Assembly (NCBI GenBank): GCA_947579665.1
Contig: OX388346.1
Span: 91,700,615 to 91,764,614, forward strand
Length of the DNA: 64,000 nt
Origin: Sympetrum striolatum
Lineage: Eukaryota; Arthropoda; Insecta; Odonata; Libellulidae
Reading direction: 5' to 3'
Part shown: positions 1-11,058 of the stretch, piece after piece
Layout of the letters: the number at the start of each line of letters is the position of its first letter
How positions within the stretch are numbered: the stretch's first letter is position 1
Notes under the pieces: model-generated
What the model saw: only the letters and a program-made list of their open reading frames with translations
Databases searched by the model: none
Told to the model about the DNA's origin: nothing
Made by a program: the position numbers and the translations under genes

Positions 1-463
1 AATTCACTTTTGTCCCTCTAGATTACGAAAATATCACACTGTGCAGCGTATGAAATTAGGATTGTAAACAAATTTGTATTCGACGTAAACATTGGTTGTT
101 GGCATAGATTTAATCTTCGAAAGGACGAGAAAAAACACCATAAATTGACGTTAAAACTAAAATTTTGCAAATTTCATGCCGGAATGTTAAAACCCGTCGC
201 AAGAAAAGAAAACTTTGATCTTCTAGACATCATATATCCCAAGTCTCACTGCTGTACGCGTACTTTTTCATATTTTAATGAAAGAAAGTAATTTGTTCTA
301 GATGGCCACTTTTCGTCTCTCCCTTTTAATCCCATTGTAAAATGTAATCCTCTCTGGGCTCAAACCTAGTACAAAATGTCGTGATTGTACGAATGAGTGT
401 AGCTTCATATATAGTAATATACATAGATTTTGAATGATCAAATTTCGTTCAGAGGCCATGCTT
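1..463. other. AT-rich non-coding stretch
   Basis: No open frame, RNA gene or clear repeat is visible here. It is AT-rich and resembles the intronic DNA elsewhere in the window. Confidence 0.5.
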
Positions 464-589
464 AAATACGGAATCGCGTTTGCCTTTTGTGAAAGCGGTC
501 CCGGGTTCGATACCCGGTGGGAGCCAATGTGCGATATGACCTAAGCTGTCGAAGCACTTTTAACAATACTACTACTACTAAATACGGAA
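464..589 (+). mobile_element. 5'-truncated tRNA-derived SINE with target site duplication
   Basis: The insert 474-579 holds a tRNA T-arm-like segment (B-box-like GGTTCGATACC inside a CCGGG/CCCGG stem), then a body reading GTGCGATATGACCTAAGC and a short (ACT)n tail. It is flanked by a perfect 10-bp direct repeat, AAATACGGAA, at 464-473 and 580-589, which is the target site duplication expected from LINE-mobilised retroposition. The A box is missing, so the copy is 5'-truncated. The same body and tail occur again near 63370-63410, which supports a family rather than a chance match. Confidence 0.75.
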
Positions 590-1599
590 CATCCTTCTTG
601 TTCAGAAGTTGATGCAGGTACATGCCAGTGAAACATTATTTTAAGGAATACTGTGTGTGATTTACCTCTGAACTCCAAAGGAGAGTTCATTGGAAAAATC
701 GTGCTCCCTAACAGTTACAACTATACTTTTCCAGCTTTAAGCTATACACACCTATTTCTAAAAAAGGGTCGATGCAAAAAGTAATGGCGTGGAATAAAGC
801 TACTTGTATTTAATTCTCATATTTCTTTCTGAACTCGGCATACCATTAACAAAGTTTCTGATATCGGATAATTCAACCGAAACTGAAGCAGGCTCGGTTT
901 TAACAAAGCGCTGAAAATGTAAATCCCGCTCTCGAAACACGGAAGTGCTGTAACCTGAAACATGCGCGGGAAAACTCGGAGCGGCTGTCCAATATCTCCC
1001 AAACTAAGCCCATGATTCACCAAAGCCGTACGTGAAAGAAAGCGAATCCTCAAAAAGATTATCAGCAGAAATGGAGTAGAGCCATTTATTGTTTTGGAAG
1101 AAATTGTTCTCATCAAACGAAGGAAATTTTCATGAAGTATTGTGATGCAAGAGTAACTTTTTTGGGATTTCGATGTAATTCAAAAGTGGAGGCTATGCTC
1201 CATCATTGAAATTCAAAAGAAATTTGTATGTAGAGTTGTCTAAAAACTTCGATAAAGTAATACCAAGAGGATACCATGGACATTAGAAGTGGTAAAACTC
1301 GAAGCCATTGGTAGATCGAGAAATTGGTTCGAAATGTGGATTGTTTTACAGTTACTGCTCTAATAATTGTATAGATAATGGCATTAGATCCCGAGGTATA
1401 TGCTAATAATTAATGTAACTTAATGTAACTAATTAATAGGAGACTGTCTTTCGTGCCTCTCCAATTCAATATTCGTAGTACGCCCAGATTGAGTTATTCA
1501 CTTTTTTATTTTGACACGAAATGAATTCGAGTTTTTTCGTCTGTTAAGAAGACTAATCTTCGTCTACAACGTTCTTCCATACTATGAGAATTCCCAGTC
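590..1599. other. non-coding stretch, nothing recognised
   Basis: AT-rich sequence. A 99-codon frame on the minus strand (817-1116) shows no recognisable domain and ordinary composition, so it is not called as a gene. A short local repeat of taatgtaact occurs near 1410-1430. Confidence 0.4.
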
Positions 1600-2720
1600 G
1601 AGGAAATGCTTCGATTCGTCTATAAGCTTCGTCTGCGCGTCTAAGTCACGCTGAGTTCAGTTTGCGGGACTTAGAAGTACCTGAAAATGGGACGCGTTGT
1701 TCGAAGACCGAGAGACAACTGTGCAAGTACCGCGGTCACCGCAATCGTTTTATTTTTCGCCCATCGATTCGGGAACCCTCACTACTTCCTACTGAGGCAC
1801 TCCCTTTCAACGGCTTCACATCGATCGTCGCTGGAACAAAAATCGCTTTTCGGGTTTAACTTTTCGTCCTCCGCGGATGCCAAACTCGGTTAAGGCGTCC
1901 GTGGACTCGCTCCGTTGCCGCCGTGTCGACCTGCCCTCTCGCGGCGACTGCGCGCAACTGCGCTCCGAGCGCCTGCCCCCAGCGCAGTTGGGCGCACAAT
2001 CTCAGGCAGGAGAGAAGCACGCCGCTGGAGTTCGGACACTGGAAGCGTCGTGTCTTCTTCGCGTCTCATCCGATCCAGGTAAACGGGCCCGCTCGACGGG
2101 GACCACATCCCCTCGGTCTTCTAGTGGTTGCCCTCCGAGGAATCCGTGGTCTAAGTGCGAGGAGGGACGGACGCATTTGTGCGGAGCGTCGTCGGATGTG
2201 CGATTCGGTAATCAGAGGAGCCTCGAGGGTTGATGCAGGTCGTCGCACCCCTGTTGTGGTTCACCTTATCGCGTAAACGCGCGTGTGTCCGCCCCCTCTC
2301 CTGTGCACATCCTCTGGATTGAGGGCCCACGTGCTCCAATCCACGCGGCGCCTTGAGGAGCTCTTTCGACGGTCCAAGGATGCCTCTCGTGGATGCTGCG
2401 AAAATCCTCCTCCCTGTACCACGCTCCTTCGATTTTCTTTGAATCAAGGACGTTACTCATTCTGCACGATTCTCCGGTTATAAATGCCCAGCGTTTCGAT
2501 GCACCCCTCCTCTATTTATACGCTCGTTAATTCGTCCGTAATGTTTGTAAGATTCACGTCGGGTTAAGATTGTGGAAATGTCATTGCCGATGTAATCGTG
2601 TTGTCTCCGTGCGTGTGTTTCGTGTTTTCGGTGGATATTCGTGGAATGTCCTCCTCGGCGTCCTCTCCCACGACTTTCGCGACAAATCCTCACACGACGT
2701 TCGAGCCCTCTTTCATTGAC
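1600..2720 (+). promoter_or_regulatory. GC/CpG-rich block, candidate promoter and 5' UTR exon of Tet
   Basis: This is the most GC- and CpG-rich stretch upstream of the coding exon, and it stands out sharply from AT-rich flanks. An initiator-like TCAGTT lies at 1657-1662. A good splice donor, CAG|GTAAAC, has its GT at 2079-2080. If this donor joins the acceptor at 7446, every upstream frame meets a stop or is already closed before the donor, so the exon would be 5' UTR and translation would start at 7460. Several overlapping frames on both strands run through the block, as expected where GC-rich DNA has few stops; none shows a domain. Promoter identity is inference from composition, position and the donor. 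Confidence 0.45.
2076..2084 (+). other. candidate splice donor of 5' UTR exon
   Basis: CAG|GTAAAC, with GT at 2079-2080, fits the eukaryotic donor consensus well and lies in the GC-rich block. Its pairing with the acceptor at 7446 is inferred, not shown. Confidence 0.35.
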
Positions 2721-5700
2721 ACATCGGATCCATTGTCTACGAGTTGAGGTCTGTTCTTTTCCTGCATCCCCATCGTGCTATTCATTAAGTGGCCATCACT
2801 TTCTTCAATGAGAATTATTAATAACGAAGCGTCTGAAGTCCTTAGGATACTATCGAATGCTATTTCTGTGTCACGGCATTAATAAATTTGGAATAGCCTG
2901 CGTTGTATGCTCGCATTTGCTGTTCTATCCTTTGCTCGCAACACCGATTTCCCTCAGCGCAATAAAACTGAGCTTTCCTCAATGTCACATTCATGTTTAC
3001 GTGGTTCTCGATTAGTGGTTTGGAACGACAACAAATTCTAGTTTAAAAGTTCCTGTTCGGAAAGACGATCCAGTTATAAATATTGTTGTGATACAATGTC
3101 AATGAGTTCGGTCTGTTCTTCAGCAATGCTGAGATATGAAAAATGTGAAATGGAATTATAAAATCGGGTAAAATTCTCGATGAGGACAGTTTGGTTTATT
3201 TTTTTCCCCACTAGATTTAGCCCTTTTTCGATGAAATTTTATGGGAAAGTATCTTAAACATTGCGGCTTATATATGTATACAACGCGAATGAGTACCTAA
3301 CCGGATCTCTAAGGAGGGATATTTTGCCATATACACAAGCCGCACTCCTTTGCCTTCAATGTGGTGTAAGAATCTGTATCTCTAGTAGTAAGGGAGATAC
3401 AGAATTTCTCTCAAATTGTCCACATCGAGAATTTTACCTAAAATCGAAAATACGTTCTTAGCTTTCATCTTCTAATACTGGTCGGCTTTTCTCATTGTTC
3501 TAAAGATGCAATCGGAAGATTTAGGCTCTTGGCAATTTCTCATTCATTCTTTGTTATGGGCTTATTCAGTGATTGTATACGAAATGTTTTATGCTCTAAC
3601 AGTTTCCAATTTTAATGGACATATGTGTAAAAATCATTCTAATTTTCTTCTCTGTAAAACGTACCTCTGGTTAGTAACTCGACAAGAAATACATTAAATT
3701 CGATAACTCAAAAATCTCTTTTCGAAGACACCTTCTTGGAACGTTTAATAATTAGTCTCTTTTAGAATAAAATGCTATCGTACACATTCTTTCTCTCAAT
3801 TATCAATAGTAAGTGATTTCTGATCGGCTAAAAGTGTACTTCAGAAACATATGAAGTTGATATTCTGATAAATTTATAGAAAAATTCGAGAATCAAGTGG
3901 TTTGTTTATTCACAATATATCAGATGCAATGCAATTTCACCCCCTGTCACTTGTCTTTAACCTTGAGTACAAGAAATAGTAGTTACGGAACCATTGACAG
4001 TAAAATTTTTCTTTGGGGAAAATATTGCGATTATGTATTCCATTTTGATCCATCTAATAAACTTTAAATGGGAAATTTACGAAGAGGAAAAATTAAATTA
4101 TCAATAATCCGAGTGAATTGAACTAATTTAATCATCAGTTCTCACTGTTCGTAAAAGTAATTCACGATCATAATGCAGAAAATTCTTAAAGTGCTTAGCT
4201 TTTGTTCCACTTTCCTCTATACTCAGTTGAAGTCCGTCATAATTCAAAATTTAATTTTCAAATTGCCATTTGAGTTTTCGGATTTTGAAATGAAATACGT
4301 TGATTCTTAGTTTAAGTCATGAATTTTAAAATCGAACTGCTGATCAGAAATCATAACTTGTTTTCCTTCGTCTAGGTACAGTCTCATTAATATTAACCTA
4401 CACTGGTTGATTGCCAATTGCATTGTAGTTCAGTATGCATGATGAAGATATTTCAACTAAAGAGATGCCTCACAATATTATGTGTTGTAAAGAGGCAGAA
4501 CTCTGATTTCTCCTCAGTGCCACTAAGTTATTTGCTCAAATAGGAATACCTTAAACGTCAACAGCAACTCAGTCCAAACGCGTGAATTTAAGTTTTAGTT
4601 TACAGTGAAATCCTATATAATAATACAGAAGAGATTAAGTATGTAATTGTTCATTTCCTTTGTAGATGTTTTCTTAGCATTTAAAAGAGATATCTGTGAG
4701 TGTATCCAGGAAAATTAATTGCATCCATTTTATTATTTTTCTATATTTGTTGAATTTAATCTCTCTCTCTTAGTCTTCAATATTTTCACTGGATGTTATC
4801 GGAAAATACTAGATTTGCGAATCCAATCAAAAGGGTAGCTCAATGAAGCATCTATGTATTATGCCTTTGTTAGTTAATTAGAATTTAAAATTACAAGTTG
4901 TAATGGTTTCTTAAAATAATTTTACATCTGTACGGTGTGTTTTCTACCGCTTTGATCTGCATTAATTACCTTCGGTTGACTTAATTATCATGCAAGATGC
5001 TTTCAGGGCGTATTCTCCTCTTTTTTGATACTATTAGTACTATATATAGTGTAAACTATTTGTGGAACATCTCGAATATGTAAACTGGCTTATGTGTCAA
5101 GAGCACACTTTTCCGGATAAGTTTCATGTTAAAAAATCAAGTGCATCATCTGAACTCGTATGCGTTTTCCTTATTTTTCGTCATACTTGGCTTTCCTTAT
5201 TATGTTGTAAACAAAATATATTTTATCGTTCGAAAAAGTGTTGCGATGGTGATAATTAAGACTGTCAAGAACCACTTTTACTAACTGTCACTTTTGCTGG
5301 CATTAGATGCCATTATTTTTGGCGCATATTGTAGCAATTTGCTTTACTTTCAGTTAGGTTCGCCTCACTAAGGATTCGCCCGATCAAGTCATCTTTCTAA
5401 TCACATAATGGTTTCTATTTGTTTTCTGATGTAATATTCTAAGTCTCTTTTCGTTGTTATAAATCTATTATTACACTCGTATGCTGATGAACTGGGAGAT
5501 GTTATTCATCATTGGATTTTGTTTGCCAAAAATTTATTTCGTTAGCTCAGCTCCCGGAGTACTTAGCCGAGTTTGCCAACGAGTTGACCAAGATTAAGTT
5601 ATTAACTAACCGCGCTTAAGCTCCTGCTCTCTTCCTCGATCCCCGCTAAGCTTAAATCAGAAGGCTGACTGCAGTTATGAATTAATTAACCGAAATTTGT

Positions 5701-7422
5701 TCGCTAAGCCGCCTAATCGGTTTTGCCATGTGGGGACTAGTATCTGGAGAAAATAAAGTTTTGGTTGGGATTACACTTAGTTAGAACTCATAGACGATAC
5801 AATACACAAGATAATCCTGTAGGACATCGTTAATGAAGTTCACATATAGAAACAGTAATTAATGTAAATGCTAGATAAATTCATAGATATCTAGAATGGA
5901 ATGCGGTAACTATTGTAACTAACTAATTCGCCGTCCTTAAGATTGAGGTTTTACGTTGCTGGGTCGTACTTTTTGAGGGAAACTGTTTTTCTTATTTTTT
6001 ACTCTAATGTTTGCGATCGTTCAACAATTCGTTATAATTGTTGTGAATGAAAAAGGAATGGAAAATTTGTGACTAAAATAAAGAATACGGTAGTACGATT
6101 CAGTATTAAAAGTCTTGCTATGGTTGTTTCTTGAAATTGCACTTATCGTAAACAAAAGATTTATTCTATGACCGTGTTTTCAATTGAAATTAATCTATAA
6201 AAATGTTTACTTATCTAAAGTTAAAAATCTTCCATGATGAACTCCTACCTCACCTACTCATTCTCGCTATCATAAACAGCTCTATATTTTCCCCGTAATG
6301 TTTTCAAATTCTTCGCAGATAATTTTTTATTGTTGTTTTAATTTCATATAGATAATAATCTCTCAAATAATATGTCAAGTAGCCAGCCAGACAGTTAAAA
6401 AAATCATTTTCAGCTCACGTTATTGGCCCATATAAGGTTACTTCATCTCCCCAATTCGTCCTATTCTAACATCTTGCAGCCAATATTAATATTTCATTCT
6501 ATTGTAGATGCAATTTTGCTAATCGTACGTACCAAGTACCTCCGAGCTACTGCATTGCAGTTGCTAATGACACTAGGCCTCCTATTTTTGAAAATTCAGT
6601 GTTGATGGGGAAATCATTTCCTGACGGCTGAACTTGATACACTGAACTGCTCCTTTGCAGAAGGTGTCGCTTTCTTTTGTTCATCTGGCGTCTTCCATTT
6701 GGTTTGTATATGAAGAACGTCTTCTAGTATTGATTGTTTCGATACGTAGTGCTGGGCTAGTCATCATTCAGCCGTGTTAAAGACCACACCCTTTCTCGTA
6801 TCCTTATGACGGAAGTTGCACGACTGCTCAAGCATTGAAATGGGAGCTCTATGGATTGTGGTTCTGGAAGTCTACGTTTCGATGAAATTACGTGTACCCC
6901 ATAGATTGCCCTACGTAAAATAATTCTTGGCATGTTGATTTCAGCTCACGTCTTTATAGAGCAAATAATTGTGATCCTTCTGAGTTAAACTTACAACCGT
7001 TACTCTAAAATTATTTAATCATATATTTTATTTGATAGGAAAAATGTTTTTAAACTTTCTGAAAGTCTTCAACTGGCTTAAATTTAGATTTATGCATTTC
7101 TAGAAATAAACTCTTACTTCTGCTTGCTGTATCAATGTAAAAAACAATTTTTTTCATACATCTCATGGAAACCTCTGCATTATTTTTCGCTCCATATTAA
7201 AATATACTGGAAAGTCTTCTCCAATTGATTTTATGGAGCCATGTCAATCACTGAGTTCTTATGAATTTCTTTTTAAAAGTTCGCTTCATCAAAGGCTTTC
7301 AAGTCTCTATGTGACAGTCATTGGTTTTCAAAAATATCTTCTCAATAAATTAGCATCAAAAATTATATTTTGGTGGTCAATTAATGTGGAACTTTTGATG
7401 AAACATGAAGTCCTCAAGTCAA
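2721..7422. other. putative first intron, AT-rich, nothing recognised
   Basis: AT-rich DNA with only short frames. No RNA gene, transposon end or conserved coding pattern was recognised. It separates the CpG-rich block from the CXXC exon and would be intronic if that block is the first exon. Confidence 0.4.
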
Positions 7423-7446
7423 CCCGTCTGCTTTACGTCCTCACAG
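7423..7446 (+). other. candidate splice acceptor before the Tet CXXC exon
   Basis: A pyrimidine-rich run ends in CAG at 7444-7446, 13 bases upstream of the ATG at 7460. The in-frame stop TGA at 7406-7408 closes the coding frame upstream. The coding part therefore either starts at 7460 or enters through this acceptor. Confidence 0.5.
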
Positions 7447-7459
7447 TGAAAATGGGAAG

Positions 7460-8749
7460 ATGAGTGAGGCCTTGAGCCAGGGTCCCGAGTCCCTGGGGCC
7501 CCAATACGGCGGGGGACCCGCATACGCCACCTCTGAGGTCACTCACCTCTCCGTCCACGGCGAATACCCAGACTCTCAGGGCAGCCATGTCTCCAAAGGG
7601 TCAGCATCCGGCCTGCCGCCTTTCAGCTCCTTCGGTGCGGACCCACCAGCACCTTCCAGTCAGTACGCCGGAAATGGAGGCCCAGAAGGTCTCTCTGGAA
7701 GGCTTCTGGACATCTCATCGTGGGACTACTACGGAGAGGGTCTTTCGGGGAGGCTCTTAGACCAGAGGACGGGGGCCCCGGTGGGGGCCATGATCGCAGG
7801 CGATGGCGGGATGCTGCTCCCCCACCACCATCACCAATTCCCTCCGCATCATCCACACCATGCACACCAGCTGCTTCTGCAGCAACAACACCCGCAGAAT
7901 TACCGTCCGTGGGAGAGCAAGGGCGACGGGGACCTGTTCCTGCTCAAGAACAGCATCCCGACCTTTTCGGACGCCTTCGGAGGTGGACCAAAGCTGCCCT
8001 CATTCCAGTCGCAGTTCAATGCAACGTACGGTGGCGAGGGTGGGGAGGGCGAGGGCGGGACCGCGCCTCCCGCTCCCGGCGTACCCCCCGCACCCGGATT
8101 GCCTAGCTTCCACACCCTGGGCCCTGCCGTCCCCACAGGACCGGTAGCCGGTCCGCAGAGCCGCTATCCCTTGGTGCCGGCCCCCGTCCAGGCGAGGGAG
8201 GTGCCCTCAATCCAGCAGCAGTTCGTCGACGAGCGACACATCCATCTTTTCCACGGGCAGCCTTCCTTTCCGCAAGGGCAATATCCGCCAGCTGCAGCGC
8301 CAGTGGTGCTCGCTAAGGCGGAGTCGTCGGCGGACGCGGAGCAGTACGGCAACGGGCCGCAGAGGAGCCCTCGAGTGCCTTCTGGTGTGGTGGGCAAGGC
8401 CGGAGATTCGCGGAAGAAGGAGCGGAGGAAAACGAGAGGTTCGACGGCACCGGATACTCCGGAGTCGTCTGCACAGGTGGCGGCGGTGTCGAGCACGGCT
8501 CCTGGGGGTCAGCATCATCCCGGGAGGCCTCCTGGAGAGCCTCCGGACGAAGGAGGGGGATCGGTGGAGGGTGCAGAAGGGGGTGGGGGAGGAGATGGCG
8601 AGAAGTCGTCCAAAAAGAAGCGGAAGAGGTGCGGAGAGTGCTTGGGCTGCGCCCGGAAGGACAATTGTGGAGGGTGCGCTCCGTGCAGAAATGAGAAGAG
8701 CCACCAGATCTGCAAGATGAGGCGCTGCGAGAAGCTCACCGAGAAAAAG
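7460..8749 (+). CDS. Tet: Tet methylcytosine dioxygenase, N-terminal exon with CXXC zinc finger (partial)
   Basis: This exon encodes 430 residues, the N-terminus of a TET-family protein. TET enzymes are nuclear Fe(II)/2-oxoglutarate dioxygenases acting on methylated nucleic acid; the CXXC finger targets them to CpG DNA. The first 310 residues are low-complexity (Gly, Pro, Ser, Gln), with a duplicated EGLSGRLLD (76-84 and 93-101) and a His/Gln-rich run (122-146). A basic patch RKKERRKTR (318-326) and a Gly/acidic linker precede KKKRKR (385-390) and the finger. Its eight cysteines are 391, 394, 397, 403, 406, 409, 418 and 423. The HQICK motif and the lack of a KFGG loop place it with TET/CXXC4/CXXC5, not with MLL, DNMT1 or CFP1. 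ATG 7460 is the first in frame after the stop at 7406 and has A at -3. The exon ends in phase 0 at AAG|GTATGT. A stand-alone CXXC4/5-like protein is the alternative. The catalytic exons are not in view. Confidence 0.9.
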
Positions 8750-8755
8750 GTATGT
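8747..8755 (+). other. splice donor ending the CXXC exon
   Basis: AAG|GTATGT, with GT at 8750-8751, is a strong donor directly after the last basic residues of the CXXC finger. Composition changes at once from GC-rich to AT-rich. Reading through it adds only 15 codons before a stop at 8795-8797. Confidence 0.85.
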
Positions 8756-10559
8756 GCGCTTCCAATATATTTTTTCCCCTTCCATTATCCATTTTAATCC
8801 ATCCACAATTTGTGATGCATGATGGAAGCATGTCGAACTCATACCTCACGACCAAAGTTACTTTATATGACTTTATAGACACCGGCCTTTGCCACGAATT
8901 TTTTATCCATATTCAGATCATATTGCTAAATTATTTTATAAATGCTAAAATTTGACCGTTTGAACAAACTTTTTTTCGTCCTTCTCCATTATTGCATTAA
9001 GCAACAAGTGCTCCAGCTCTTAAGCTAATGAGATGACATTTTTACTCGATTCAGGTGTATATTTTCTGATCTTTTAACTTTTTTGAAACTCGGTGATACC
9101 TAGTAGGTCCAGTAAGATGAAATTGTGAGTAATGAGGGATATTTACAACAGCAGCTAAGGAAAAAGTATCAATGTTATATCGTAACATTTTGTAAGTAAC
9201 TTATTTATACATAATTAACGCGTATTGGAAAGTTGGTCACATTTTTGAGTTAAGATAGGTAGGTAATGTAATTTGAAGATGATAAAGTATCAGAAATACA
9301 GAAAAAACGCGTTGGATTTTTAATATATCATTTTTTATTATTTTTGAATAAATTAGTTACTATTCGTGAAATAACCAGGTTAAATATTCGGGTACGTAAA
9401 ATGAGCGTATTCCTATTTATTCAACTACGCATGCAACGCACAATCAAAATTAATCCTTTAAATGTTGGATTAAGATCACCGGCTCCATACCGATAGATTA
9501 ACTAAATCCTGTAATTCAATAAGTGACTGAGGTTGGAAGTACTTTTTATCAGCATCGCACTCCATAGTTATCTTTGATAAGCCGTTCGCGAATGTGTTAA
9601 TGATCGTTTCATTGCATGACTAAATTTCTTCATCCCTTTGATCTCGAGTTCGGTTTGTGGTGGCTTTACGCTCTCTCTTATTGGCCATCTCTTCTTTATG
9701 GCTCCCTTATCCCTCCTCCCGCTTTATGGCGATTTTAGCCTCTATTTGTTGCGAACGCTTCAGTTCATCCCTTTAAACTGGGTTAAAGGTGTTTCTTCTT
9801 TTGCCATTCGCGTGCTCTACGGATATTCTCTCGCTGACGTGTTTAATCCGCTGCGAAAATTAACTGCGCCTTATCTGATGATACGTTTCGAGCGGTTGTT
9901 CTTTCCGAAGTTCTCTCTTCATTTATCGCCTGTTCTGTATTGCAGCTGCTATCGTTCATTTCAGGATCTATTATTTTACTATTAACTATTTGCACGGTTA
10001 AACCTTTTCAAGAGCTCAGCACCAGAATCGCTTCCGGACACTCAGTGTATTTACATGTTTTAAGAGCAACTTCTCTCTATCTGTTTAGCACGAATAACTA
10101 ATAAAAGACTCTTGTGGTCCATTGCATCAAAGTAATTCCTTCATATCTTAATACACTATTAACGTAAAATTTAGGTCTTATTTCATATGGATCAAGTTTT
10201 TGCTTTTATTCACGTTGTGAGGAGTAAAATTTAATGGTGCGATGAATAAACCTTGATTTTGAAGACGAAAAAACGTATGAAAATATTTTTGAAATGCTTC
10301 CATCGATACTTTCAGTTTTAAAATGTTCTTATATCTTTTGTTTATCTTACGCCATCAATATATTCTTACTTTGCGTAATGAAGTGGGGAACTTGAGAAGA
10401 TCGAGGATTTTCTGCTGGTCTCTAAAATTTGTTGATGCTAGAAAATTATCTTGGTTTTGTTTTCTGATCCTGTCCATTTGAAATGGTTCATTGTGTATCC
10501 AATAAGAACTTCAATCTGAAATCTGTTCCCTTAAAGTTATTATCTCCACGAATTTAATG
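8756..10559 (+). other. start of long Tet intron, no feature recognised
   Basis: AT-rich intronic sequence. An AATAAA hexamer lies at 9347-9352. The 115-codon frame at 9638-9985 is T-rich and hydrophobic, without a domain, and is not called. Confidence 0.5.
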
Positions 10560-10561
10560 TA

Positions 10562-10638
10562 CAGTCCTGGCCAAAATTAACGCAGCACCGACCGTAAGGA
10601 TCGCTAGGGAGGTGCTGCGTTAATTTTGGCCAGGAGTG
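10562..10638. mobile_element. 77-bp Tc1/mariner-type MITE
   Basis: The two 28-bp terminal inverted repeats begin CAGTCCTGGCCAAAATTA and CACTCCTGGCCAAAATTA, one mismatch in 28, and leave only a 21-bp centre. The element is bracketed by TA at 10560-10561 and 10639-10640, the target duplicated by Tc1/mariner transposases. It has no coding capacity, so it would have needed a transposase in trans. Confidence 0.85.
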
Positions 10639-10733
10639 TACAAATGATTAAGTAAATACCATTCGTATGTGGAAACTCATTCACAATTTTCAGTTACTCG
10701 GTGCATTTTTTCAATTTCGTGTACGTGTTAGAG

Positions 10734-11050
10734 CAGAGTTTCCCAAACTATGTTCCGCGGAACACCGGTCTTCCGCTGAACCTGTATAGGTGATCCGCGA
10801 CAATTTGGAGTGTCAATGGAGAATTGGAGAATAAATGACATTAAATGCTTTATTGATTCATATTTTAAGTTTTTATTACGATATTATAATTTTATATTTA
10901 AAAGTAATTACCAAATAAATAATTTGTTGTTATTAAATGATTTTTTAATTTTACAAGTAGAATTACCTAACCTAAATATAAGCTTAGTGTTCCGTTAAAC
11001 TTCCCAGGTTTGCGAAGTGTTCAGTTGCAGAAAAAGTTTGGGAAAGCCTG
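10734..11050. mobile_element. hAT-type MITE, copy 1 (complete)
   Basis: The 317-bp element has terminal inverted repeats CAGAGTTTCCCAAACT and, at the far end read inverted, CAGGCTTTCCCAAACT (14 of 16 match). The flanking 8-mers TGTTAGAG (10726-10733) and TCCTAGAG (11051-11058) match at 6 of 8 positions, consistent with an aged 8-bp hAT target duplication. There is no transposase. The interior is strongly AT-rich after a palindromic GTTCCGCGGAAC segment. A second copy lies at 22991-23290. Confidence 0.75.
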
Positions 11051-11058
11051 TCCTAGAG

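Noticed and set aside
1877..2276. Overlapping frames of 117-118 codons in the 5' CpG-rich block
   Set aside because: They are open in several frames and both strands because of GC content, and none continues in frame across the candidate splice to the Tet exon.
8207..8842. 211-codon open frame on the minus strand over the Tet exon
   Set aside because: It is antisense to the GC-rich coding exon, which carries the recognisable CXXC finger, and has no domain of its own.
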